From CAYZXL01 sp964482435 (GTDB lineage Bacteria > Auribacterota > JABMQX01): a stretch of 12,661 nt of DNA. The notes under the pieces were generated by a model. That model was not told the DNA's origin and did no database searches. It worked only from the letters and a program-made list of their open reading frames with translations. The stretch covers positions 1-12,661 of the forward strand of contig CAYZXL010000097.1 in assembly GCA_964482435.1 (NCBI GenBank). The letters are read 5' to 3'. Below, in pieces: positions 1-6,131 of the stretch; within the stretch, counting starts at the first letter, position 1, and the number at the start of each line of letters is the position of its first letter. A program made the position numbers and the translations under genes.

Positions 1-74
1 CCCATTGCTCTCGGCTCGCTTATTGAAAGCGCATACCATGTGCCCGCCTTACCCACCCCCGCAGTAATATCGCC

Positions 75-103
75 TTGACATCCATCTGCGCACTTCGTAA
101 ATT
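75..103 (+). promoter_or_regulatory. Candidate sigma-70 promoter for tRNA-Ser
   Basis: A perfect TTGACA at 75-80 is followed after exactly 17 bases by TAAATT at 98-103, which matches the TATAAT consensus at 4 of 6 positions. Transcription would start near 110 and read into the tRNA at 187. No protein gene lies between. The assignment rests only on motif match and position. Confidence 0.45.
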
Positions 104-186
104 AATGTATCCGGTGAGGACAACTCAGAGGGAGAAAATGCGGCGTTCACCTGACCCTCGTGCGATCAGTTCGCCCTTCATTATTC

Positions 187-276
187 GGAGAGGTGGCTGA
201 GTGGACGAAAGCGGCACCCTGCTAAGGTGTTGTGGGGGCAACTCCACCCTGGGTTCGAATCCCAGCCTCTCCGCCA
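187..276 (+). tRNA. tRNA-Ser (anticodon GCU)
   Basis: This is a complete class II tRNA. The acceptor stem GGAGAGG (187-193) pairs with CCTCTCC (266-272), followed by discriminator G273 and an encoded CCA (274-276). The anticodon loop CTGCTAA puts GCT at 221-223, reading serine AGC/AGU codons. The T arm is CTGGG-TTCGAAT-CCCAG. The long variable arm typical of tRNA-Ser is present as a stem of about 6 bp closed by a GCAA loop. It converges on the minus-strand oxidoreductase gene downstream. Confidence 0.97.
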
Positions 277-348
277 TCAAGTTCGCGGGAGCCGCAGCGC
301 TCGCCGAAGCTCTCATCCTTGTCCGAGAGCAGACTGACGCGCCCAGCA

Positions 349-377
349 GCAGCCATTCCGCCGGCCGACGTGGCTGC
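349..377. repeat. Inverted repeat between converging genes
   Basis: GCAGCCA (349-355) and TGGCTGC (371-377) form a perfect 7-bp stem around a GC-rich loop. It lies between the end of tRNA-Ser and the stop codon of the minus-strand oxidoreductase, where a bidirectional transcript end would be useful. No T tract follows on either strand, so a Rho-independent terminator is not demonstrated. Confidence 0.3.
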
Positions 378-414
378 CAGAGTGGTCTCAATTGCTTCCG
401 CCGCCAGCCCTTTC

Positions 415-1620
415 TCAGACCGCGTCTTTTTTCACGTCCTCGAACGTGACCTTCTTCCCCGTCCGGTAAGAGATATTCGCCATGTGGCAGGCCGTGATGA
501 CCTGGTGCCCGTACTCGATGGGCGAATTCGGCTCCTTCCGGCTGCGGACGCAATCGAGCCAGTTCTTCATGTGGTCGCCGCCCTCGTTCTCCCAGCTCTT
601 GATGGGTTTGCTGGTGTCGCCGAACTCCGGATAGATGCTGTAATTTCCTTTCGTCGTCAGAGTCGCGTCCGTTCCGTACCAGACTCCTCTATCCTCGTCG
701 TGCCCGTTCAGCATCTCCGGCGAAAACACGACCGAAAACTCGCCGTAGTCCAACACCGCGTGCACGACGTCGGGCGTTTCCCAGTGCGGAAGCTGATAGA
801 CGGCACCGTTGGCGACCACGGATTTCGGCCACTTGACGCTCATTATCCAGTGCACCAACCCGAGTTGATGAGCACCGAGGTCGGTCATGATTCCACCCGC
901 ATAATCCCAGAACCACCGCCATGCAAAATATCGGTGCCCGTCGAATGGAACCTTTGGGGCTTTTCCGAGGAACGCGTCCCAGTCAATCCCCTCCGGTTTG
1001 AAATCCGCCGGCGGCGCGAACGGGTCGCCCTTCGACCAGTTCCGGCAGTCGAAAACGCGAATCCAGCGCATTTTTCCGAACGTCCCTGCTTCGACCTCCT
1101 CCTTGACCTTCGCCCAGTGCGGGTCCGACCGATATTGATTGCCGACCTGCACGATCCGCCCGGTCCGCTTCACGGCCGCCACCATTTCCTTTCCTTCCGC
1201 GATGGTGTGCGAAAGCGGCTTCTCCTGATAGACATCCTTCCCAGCCTCGACGGAATCAATGAGCTGTTGGCGATGCCAGTGGTCCGGCGTCGCTATGACC
1301 ACGGCGTTGATGTCCTTTCGGTCAAGCAGCTTCCGGTAGTCCGAGTATGTTTCCGCCTTGCCGTCAGTAATCCTCTTTGCCTGCTCTGCTCGGAAAGCAG
1401 CCACGTCCGCCACTGCCGCGACCTTTTCCCTGAGCCTCAGCAAATGCCGCACGTGGTCCTGCCCTCGCCCGCCGACTCCTATCACTCCCACAACGAGTTG
1501 ATCGTTCGCGCCAAGAGCCCGCTTGACGAAAGCTCCGGGCACCGACGCCAGGGTCAAGGCTGCTGCTCCCTTCACCGACTTCTTCAAAAAACTCCGTCTC
1601 GTGATTCCTTGCTCTGCCAT
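415..1620 (-). CDS. TAT-exported Gfo/Idh/MocA family oxidoreductase
   Basis: This is a 401-residue NAD(P)-dependent sugar or polyol dehydrogenase-like protein, probably periplasmic. A twin-arginine signal is visible at residues 8-14 (RRSFLKK), followed by a hydrophobic alanine-rich stretch to about residue 37. The Rossmann nucleotide-binding motif GVIGVGGRG is at 45-53, TPDHWH at 111-116 and the family EKP motif at 133-135. The segment TDLGAHQLGLVHW carries the Asp247/His251 pair typical of the catalytic domain. The length fits the family. The ATG is supported by a GGAGG seven bases upstream. Exported members are common in Planctomycetota and related groups, often in glycan catabolism. The substrate cannot be deduced. 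It lies 285 bases downstream of proS and may have its own promoter. Confidence 0.95.
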   Translation of the reverse strand: MAEQGITRRSFLKKSVKGAAALTLASVPGAFVKRALGANDQLVVGVIGVGGRGQDHVRHLLRLREKVAAVADVAAFRAEQAKRITDGKAETYSDYRKLLDRKDINAVVIATPDHWHRQQLIDSVEAGKDVYQEKPLSHTIAEGKEMVAAVKRTGRIVQVGNQYRSDPHWAKVKEEVEAGTFGKMRWIRVFDCRNWSKGDPFAPPADFKPEGIDWDAFLGKAPKVPFDGHRYFAWRWFWDYAGGIMTDLGAHQLGLVHWIMSVKWPKSVVANGAVYQLPHWETPDVVHAVLDYGEFSVVFSPEMLNGHDEDRGVWYGTDATLTTKGNYSIYPEFGDTSKPIKSWENEGGDHMKNWLDCVRSRKEPNSPIEYGHQVITACHMANISYRTGKKVTFEDVKKDAV

Positions 1621-1700
1621 TTTCTGTCCTCCCTCGATTTCACGTTATCTATTCCGACTGACGTATGTCTCATGCTCACTGTCTGAACCGAGGCAGCCCT

Positions 1701-1850
1701 TCAAATCATCTCGTAGAACTTCTCCGGCCTCAACTCCGGAAACTCTCCCGTACCACTTCTGGCCTCGAACTTCTGCGTCAAGTGCAAAGGAAGCGATCCG
1801 AGAAACAACCTGCCGCGCGAGTTGCCAATCCATCCTGTCAAGGGAGCGCG
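1701..1850 (-). other. Orphan reading frame of unknown status
   Basis: The 285-base gap between proS and the oxidoreductase contains a minus-strand frame ending at a TGA at 1701-1703. Its last 45 or so residues look protein-like (ending PELRPEKFYEMI) and have mostly G or C at third codon positions. No ATG with a ribosome binding site starts it; the open frame reaches back to a TTG inside the proS 3' end. A second frame in the same DNA (ATG at 1833, stop near 1645) also translates plausibly but has a less biased third position. It could be a gene remnant, a tiny gene or a dispersed repeat. I do not recognise it. Confidence 0.22.
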
Positions 1851-1905
1851 AAAGAACACGCGAGCGGGACTCTCAGATTTGCTCGTCAGTCTGCTCGCTC
1901 GCCCC

Positions 1906-3336
1906 TCAGTACGCCCTCGCAAAAATCACCCTGCGGCTCGACTCTTTCCCGCAGAGGACGCATTTCCCCTTCTCCTCGCCAGAATCGAATGGAATGCACC
2001 GAATCGTCGCCTTGGTCTTTTCCTTTATTGTTGCCTCGCACTCGCCGCTTCCGCACCAGTGCGACCGCGCAAAAACCCCCGGCTCCTCCATCCTCTCGGA
2101 AAACTCGTCGAAAGAGTCTATCTCGACAGTATTTTCATCCCTGAACCTCTTGCACCGGTCGAAGAGATTCTTCTGTATCTCGTCGAGAAGCTCGAGCAGC
2201 CTTCTTGCCAGCCCGCTCTGCGGCACAACCTCCTTCTTCCCCTCATCCCTCCGCACGAGCACTGCTTGATTCTTCTCCACATCCTTCGGACCAATCTCGA
2301 CTCTCACCGGCACACCCCTCAGTTCCCACTCATTGAACTTCCAGCCCGGCGTGTACTGGGCCCTGTCGTCGAGAGTCACCGTCGTCGAGTCGGCTATCGA
2401 ATCCTTGCACTCTTTGGCCACCTTCAGAACCGTCTCTCTCATCGCATCGTCCTTGTATATCGGCACAATGACGACCTGTATCGGCGCAATCCTCGGTGGC
2501 AGAATCAGTCCCCTGTCGTCGCCATGCGCCATAACCAGCGCTCCAACCAGCCGCGTGCTCACTCCCCAACTCGTCTGCCAGACGTACTCCAGTGTTTCCT
2601 CCTTCGTCTGATACATAACGTTGAACGCCTTCGAGAAATTCTGCCCGAGGTTGTGCGACGTGCCAAGCTGAAGTGCCCTTCTGTCCTGCATCATCCCCTC
2701 GATTGCGTACGTCCTCACCGCACCCGCGAACTTCTCCGCTTCCGTCTTCATCCCGTCATAAACGGGAATCGCCAGGACGTTCTCCGCGAAATCCCTGTAA
2801 ATCCCGAGTATCTTCAGAACCTCCTCCTGCGCCTCCTCGGCAGTAGCATGCGCCGTGTGCCCTTCCTGCCAGAGAAACTCCGTCGTCCGTAGGAACAACC
2901 TCGTCCTCATCTCCCAGCGAACGACGTTCCCCCACTGATTGATCAAAACCGGCAGATCCCGCCACGACCGAATCCACTTCGAATACATCGCGTACACGAT
3001 TGTCTCGGAAGTCGGACGAACGTAGAGATTCTCCTCTAACTTCTTCCCCCCACCGTGCGTAACCACCGCGCACTCCGGCGCAAATCCCTCGACGTGGTCC
3101 GCCTCCTTCCTCAAAAAACTCTCCGGAATGAAAAGCGGAAAATAGGCGTTCTGGTGTCCGGCGTCCTTGATTTTCTTATCGAGCAGCCGCTGGATGTTCT
3201 CCCAGATGGCGTATCCGTAAGGGCGAATTACCATGCAGCCCTTCACCGGCGAATAATCCGCAAGCTCCGCCCTCAGCACAATGTCGTTGTACCACTGCGA
3301 AAAATCTTCCGCTCTTTTCGTTATCCCTTTCTCCAT
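1906..3336 (-). CDS. proS: Prolyl-tRNA synthetase (short, archaeal/eukaryote-type)
   Basis: This 476-residue class II aminoacyl-tRNA synthetase charges tRNA-Pro with proline in the cytoplasm. It lacks the editing insertion of the long bacterial form. The RPTSETI motif is at 107-113. Motif 2 runs from Arg140 through the conserved Glu of RTTEFLWQEGH (150-160). Motif 3 is in VMAHGDDRGLILPPRIAP (268-285). An anticodon-binding domain follows (about 286-390). The C-terminal domain carries four cysteines (428, 433, 459, 462) that match the zinc site of this subgroup, and the protein ends in the typical tyrosine. The ATG has an AGGAGG just upstream. It starts 42 bases after the HAD phosphatase stop, so it is probably co-transcribed with purC and that gene. 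All expected catalytic regions appear intact. Confidence 0.97.
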   Translation of the reverse strand: MEKGITKRAEDFSQWYNDIVLRAELADYSPVKGCMVIRPYGYAIWENIQRLLDKKIKDAGHQNAYFPLFIPESFLRKEADHVEGFAPECAVVTHGGGKKLEENLYVRPTSETIVYAMYSKWIRSWRDLPVLINQWGNVVRWEMRTRLFLRTTEFLWQEGHTAHATAEEAQEEVLKILGIYRDFAENVLAIPVYDGMKTEAEKFAGAVRTYAIEGMMQDRRALQLGTSHNLGQNFSKAFNVMYQTKEETLEYVWQTSWGVSTRLVGALVMAHGDDRGLILPPRIAPIQVVIVPIYKDDAMRETVLKVAKECKDSIADSTTVTLDDRAQYTPGWKFNEWELRGVPVRVEIGPKDVEKNQAVLVRRDEGKKEVVPQSGLARRLLELLDEIQKNLFDRCKRFRDENTVEIDSFDEFSERMEEPGVFARSHWCGSGECEATIKEKTKATIRCIPFDSGEEKGKCVLCGKESSRRVIFARAY

Positions 3337-3378
3337 CCTCCCTCCTGTGTTTCGGGCGACCGCGCTGTGTCCGTGCTA

Positions 3379-4299
3379 TTACTTCTCCGAATCCGGGGGA
3401 CGGTCAGGCCCCATGCCAGTCAACCCGGGCGAAACGAAAATCCTCTGGATCGCTTCTTCGATGCCGTGGTTCCAGGGATGCTCCGTGACGAAATCGGCGA
3501 CGGCTTTTACCTCGTCGAGGGCGTTGGCTACGGCGACTCCGAAACCTGCCTCTCTGACCATCTCGATGTCGTTGGAATCATCGCCGATCGCGACAATTTC
3601 TTCCGTCCGGATTCCTCGCTGCTCGGCAATCCACCTGAGGGCCTTCCACTTGGATGCCGTCGGCGCAGAAATCTCCAGCGAGCATCCTTTGTATCGCACG
3701 TTGCGCACAACCAGGACGCTGACCCTTCCGTTCATCGCCTCCCGTATTTTCTTCTCGGCCTCGACGAGCGTCGCGTATGCATTAAAAACGACCACCTGGA
3801 CCGGCCTCTCGCACTCGACTCGGACGAGGTCCTCGACGACCCTCCCGCTCCCCTTGTTCATCGTCAGATATTCCGCATGATATTCGTTCCCGTCCTCCGC
3901 CACGTCCACGTAGAAATCGAACTCAGGGAAGTTATCCGTCAAGAGAACGGCCGGCAGCCCTATTCCCTTCAGGAGCACCAGGACCTCCTTCATCTCTTCA
4001 CGAGGAAAATGCTGGGCATAAACCGTCCGGCCGCTCGCGACCTCCTTCACAATCGTCCCGTTATTGACGACAATCAACTGCGAAAGTCCCAGTTCCGCGG
4101 CGTACTTCATCGCCGTCGAGAACCTTCTCCCGCTGCACAAGACAAGCTCGACGCCCTTTGCGCAGACTGCCGCGAGCTTCTTAGCCGTCCCCGGGTCAAT
4201 CTTCCGGCTATCGTCGAGGAGCGTCCCGTCGAGGTCAATGGCAAGGAGCCGGTATCTCGCCCCCGCCCCTCCTTGAGATTGATTTGGCGAGCTCCTCAT
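3379..4299 (-). CDS. Cof-type HAD superfamily hydrolase (sugar-phosphatase-like)
   Basis: This is a 306-residue cytosolic phosphatase of the Cof/YbiV type. Motif I is IDLDGTLL with nucleophile Asp22 and Asp24; motif II is LCSGRR with Ser56; a motif III lysine is in SKWKALRW (about 217-219); motif IV is GDDSNDIEM (239-247), which supplies the magnesium-binding aspartates. The segment between motifs II and III (about 85-210) is the large C2 cap expected of this class. Family members dephosphorylate sugar phosphates, nucleotides or flavin intermediates; the substrate here is unknown. Its ATG overlaps the purC TGA in an ATGA arrangement, implying translational coupling, so the first residues are secure only if that start is used. 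The basic N-terminal 15 residues are not conserved-looking. Confidence 0.93.
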   Translation of the reverse strand: MRSSPNQSQGGAGARYRLLAIDLDGTLLDDSRKIDPGTAKKLAAVCAKGVELVLCSGRRFSTAMKYAAELGLSQLIVVNNGTIVKEVASGRTVYAQHFPREEMKEVLVLLKGIGLPAVLLTDNFPEFDFYVDVAEDGNEYHAEYLTMNKGSGRVVEDLVRVECERPVQVVVFNAYATLVEAEKKIREAMNGRVSVLVVRNVRYKGCSLEISAPTASKWKALRWIAEQRGIRTEEIVAIGDDSNDIEMVREAGFGVAVANALDEVKAVADFVTEHPWNHGIEEAIQRIFVSPGLTGMGPDRPPDSEK

Positions 4300-5192
4300 A
4301 TCAGGGGCAGTTCCTTCCCGACGAGAGACCGGTAGGCGTCGAGGTACTTTTCCCTCGTCTTGACAATCACTTCTTCCGGAAGCTCCGGCACCGGCGGGTT
4401 TTTGTCCCAGTGAATGCTCTCGAGATAATCGCGGACGAATTGCTTGTCATAACTCTTCTGCGGCCCACCCGGGGAGTAGGTCTCTGCCGGCCAGAACCTC
4501 GACGAATCCGGCGTCAATAGCTCATCAATCAGAATCAACTCGCCGTCCACCAGTCCGAACTCAAACTTTGTATCGGCTATTATGACGCCCCTTTCCTTCC
4601 CGTGTTCCTTTGCGCGGTCGTAGATGGCCAGAGAAGTCTCCGCAAGCCTTTCCGCCATCTCCTCCCCGACCATATCTTCCACGGCCTCCATGCTGATGTT
4701 CTCGTCGTGGCCTGTCTGAGCCTTTGTGGCTGGAGTGAAAATCGGCTCCGGAAGCTCCGCGCCATCCACCAATCCTTTTGGCAAAGGAATACCGCATACC
4801 GACCTTTTCTCCTTGTATTCCTTCCAGCCCGACCCGGCGAGATACCCGCGAGCCACGCATTCTACCTCAATCACCTCCGCCTTCATCACGAGCATGAACC
4901 GCCCCTCGAGCTTCTTGCGCTGCCTCTGAAGCTCCGGAGGCAGGTCATCAATCGAGCACGATATGAGGTGGTTCGGGACGATATTCGCCATGAAATCGAA
5001 CCAGAACGCCGAAAGACCCGTCAGAATCCTCCCCTTATCCGGAATCGGATTCGGCAACACGTAGTCGAAGGCCGAAATCCTGTCCGTCGCCACAATCAGA
5101 AGATTGTCATCGAGGTCATAGATGTCCCTGACCTTCCCGCTCTTGAACTTCTTGATGCCTTTCAACTGGACCTTGCTCATCCCCTGTCTCAT
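4296..5192 (-). CDS. purC: SAICAR synthase (phosphoribosylaminoimidazole-succinocarboxamide synthase)
   Basis: PurC joins CAIR and aspartate using ATP in de novo purine synthesis. From the chosen start it has 298 residues, close to the long, yeast-like form. Family blocks visible are SGKVRDIYDL (18-27), VARGYLAGSGWKEY (about 113-126), FTPATKAQTGHDENIS (152-167), IADTKFEFG (205-213) and ELLTPDSSRFW (224-234). The frame stays open to an ATG at 5249, but that ATG has no ribosome binding site and adds a charged, unconserved 19-residue leader. The ATG at 5192 has AGAGAGG 11 bases upstream. A third ATG at 5180 is also possible. The stop overlaps the HAD gene start by 4 bases. Confidence 0.96.
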   Translation of the reverse strand: MRQGMSKVQLKGIKKFKSGKVRDIYDLDDNLLIVATDRISAFDYVLPNPIPDKGRILTGLSAFWFDFMANIVPNHLISCSIDDLPPELQRQRKKLEGRFMLVMKAEVIEVECVARGYLAGSGWKEYKEKRSVCGIPLPKGLVDGAELPEPIFTPATKAQTGHDENISMEAVEDMVGEEMAERLAETSLAIYDRAKEHGKERGVIIADTKFEFGLVDGELILIDELLTPDSSRFWPAETYSPGGPQKSYDKQFVRDYLESIHWDKNPPVPELPEEVIVKTREKYLDAYRSLVGKELPLI

Positions 5193-5317
5193 GTTGCTAA
5201 TTTCCTCTCTTGATGATTCTCTTGACCGAAAACTCCTCCGCTTGACCATTCAGCGAGCTATCCCACGGACTCTAAATCAAATCGCCCCCGCCCAGCCGGG
5301 CAGGCAAACCAATCCGT

Positions 5318-5346
5318 AGTGTAGGAGATGGCAGCGACGCTGTAAA
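5318..5346 (-). promoter_or_regulatory. Candidate promoter for the purC-HAD-proS cluster
   Basis: On the minus strand TTTACA (5346-5341, one mismatch from TTGACA) is separated by exactly 17 bases from TACACT (5323-5318, 4 of 6 matches to TATAAT). The predicted start near 5311 gives a leader of about 120 bases before the purC ATG. That leader contains a small GCCC/GGGC hairpin at 5290-5301. I recognise no purine riboswitch in it. Motif evidence only. Confidence 0.33.
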
Positions 5347-5459
5347 GTGCAAACACTGCCCCGGTGTGGCTGTGTTTGAGGGGTACTCGCGCCGTGGGCC
5401 ACCGCTAACGCTCGACGAAGGACCTCGCGCCAAGAACCGGCACCGACGAGGGGAAGGCT

Positions 5460-5597
5460 GCCGGCTTCCAGCCGGCACCGTCTTCAGCCCCCTGCTTCAA
5501 CTGGGGGAACTGAAACGCCCCTCTCGTCCTCCCAGCCCGCTTCAGCGTGGCTTCTCGGAAAAGGGCTTCAGCCGGATTCCGCCACCAAATTGAAGCC
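5460..5597. repeat. Cluster of three inverted repeats
   Basis: Three palindromes follow one another. GCCGGCT/AGCCGGC forms a perfect 7-bp stem with a TCC loop at 5460-5476. TTCAG-CCCCC pairs with GGGGG-CTGAA across a 10-base loop with a 2-base bulge at 5483-5514. GGCTTCA (5564-5570) pairs with TGAAGCC (5591-5597). The repeated TTCAGCC and GCTTCA words suggest related repeat units rather than chance. Confidence 0.55.
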
Positions 5598-5629
5598 GCA
5601 CCCCACCGCCCCGGTGTGCGTGCCTAATC

Positions 5630-5683
5630 GTGGCACGGGTGTCCTGCCCTTGATAGGGTTCATGGGCAAGATGCCCATGCCAC
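5630..5683. repeat. Double-hairpin repeat, copy 1
   Basis: Outer ends GTGGCA (5630-5635) and TGCCAC (5678-5683) are inverted repeats. Inside, ATGGGCA/TGCCCAT forms a perfect 7-bp hairpin with a 3-base loop at 5662-5678, preceded by a decayed hairpin at about 5634-5652. A better-preserved copy of the same design is at 12183-12234, so this is a dispersed repeat of about 52 bases. Confidence 0.75.
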
Positions 5684-5975
5684 CTCGGCCCGGATGGTCT
5701 CAGGACCATGATCCGCCCTGGCTCCGCGAGAAGATGGCGACCACAAGGCGCGTTGGCAGCCGGGCGACGCGGAGAGGCTCTCCCAGGCATCGGGTCTCTG
5801 TAGCGGATTCACAGCCACTGCCCCGCCCTGAGAAGTGGCAGCACTCCGACGCCGTTGGACGTGGACACGTCAAGGCGGGGTTCGGCTGAGGGAAGCGAAG
5901 AATGAGCCGGCAGACGCTTTTGGGGTTCCTCGGGCAGGAGAATCGCCGCTTCGATGGCAAACAAAAAATCAGGGC

Positions 5976-6035
5976 ATAGCAGGTCATGGGGAAAGGGTTA
6001 TTCAGGCGAGATTTTTCATGGGGAGACCCTGCTAT
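5976..6035. repeat. Imperfect long inverted repeat downstream of the kinase
   Basis: ATAGCAGGTC (5976-5985) is nearly complementary to GACCCTGCTAT (6025-6035), with one extra base. The direct repeat TCATGGGGA lies inside both arms. On the minus strand the structure is followed within about 10 bases by a run of six T, so it could serve as a weak terminator of the kinase transcript, which ends about 100 bases earlier. It could also be a small repeat element. Confidence 0.35.
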
Positions 6036-6131
6036 TCCCTGTTACCTCTTGATATGCACCACAGACCGGAAAACTTCATTTCTTTTTTCACCCCCCCGCC
6101 GCCTCGCTTCGGGATTCCACAGGCATTGTGG

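Larger units (their letters stand above)
5347..6131. other. Gene-free, palindrome-rich interval
   Basis: This stretch lies between the putative purC promoter and the kinase stop codon. The open frames on either strand are short, mutually overlapping and lack family motifs or credible ribosome binding sites. Instead it holds a series of inverted repeats (5460-5597), a double-hairpin element (5630-5683) and a longer imperfect inverted repeat (5976-6035). I could not assign 5690-5970 to anything; it may be made of further dispersed repeats. Confidence 0.6.

Noticed and set aside
232..1686. A 484-codon plus-strand open frame opposite the oxidoreductase
   Set aside because: It is the antisense shadow of a gene with clear Gfo/Idh motifs and itself has no recognisable domain or ribosome binding site. 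It also runs through the tRNA.
1822..2892. Long plus-strand open frame opposite proS
   Set aside because: It mirrors the proS codon pattern in GC-rich DNA; proS has all class II motifs.
3055..4335. A 426-codon plus-strand open frame opposite proS and the HAD gene
   Set aside because: It crosses the junction of two real minus-strand genes and has no motif of its own.
5193..5249. Upstream ATG giving a longer PurC
   Set aside because: No ribosome binding site precedes it, and the added residues are charged and unlike PurC N termini; the ATG at 5192 has AGAGAGG upstream.
5193..5340. A purine riboswitch upstream of purC
   Set aside because: The leader does not show the conserved loop and junction bases of purine-sensing aptamers; only a small GC hairpin is present.
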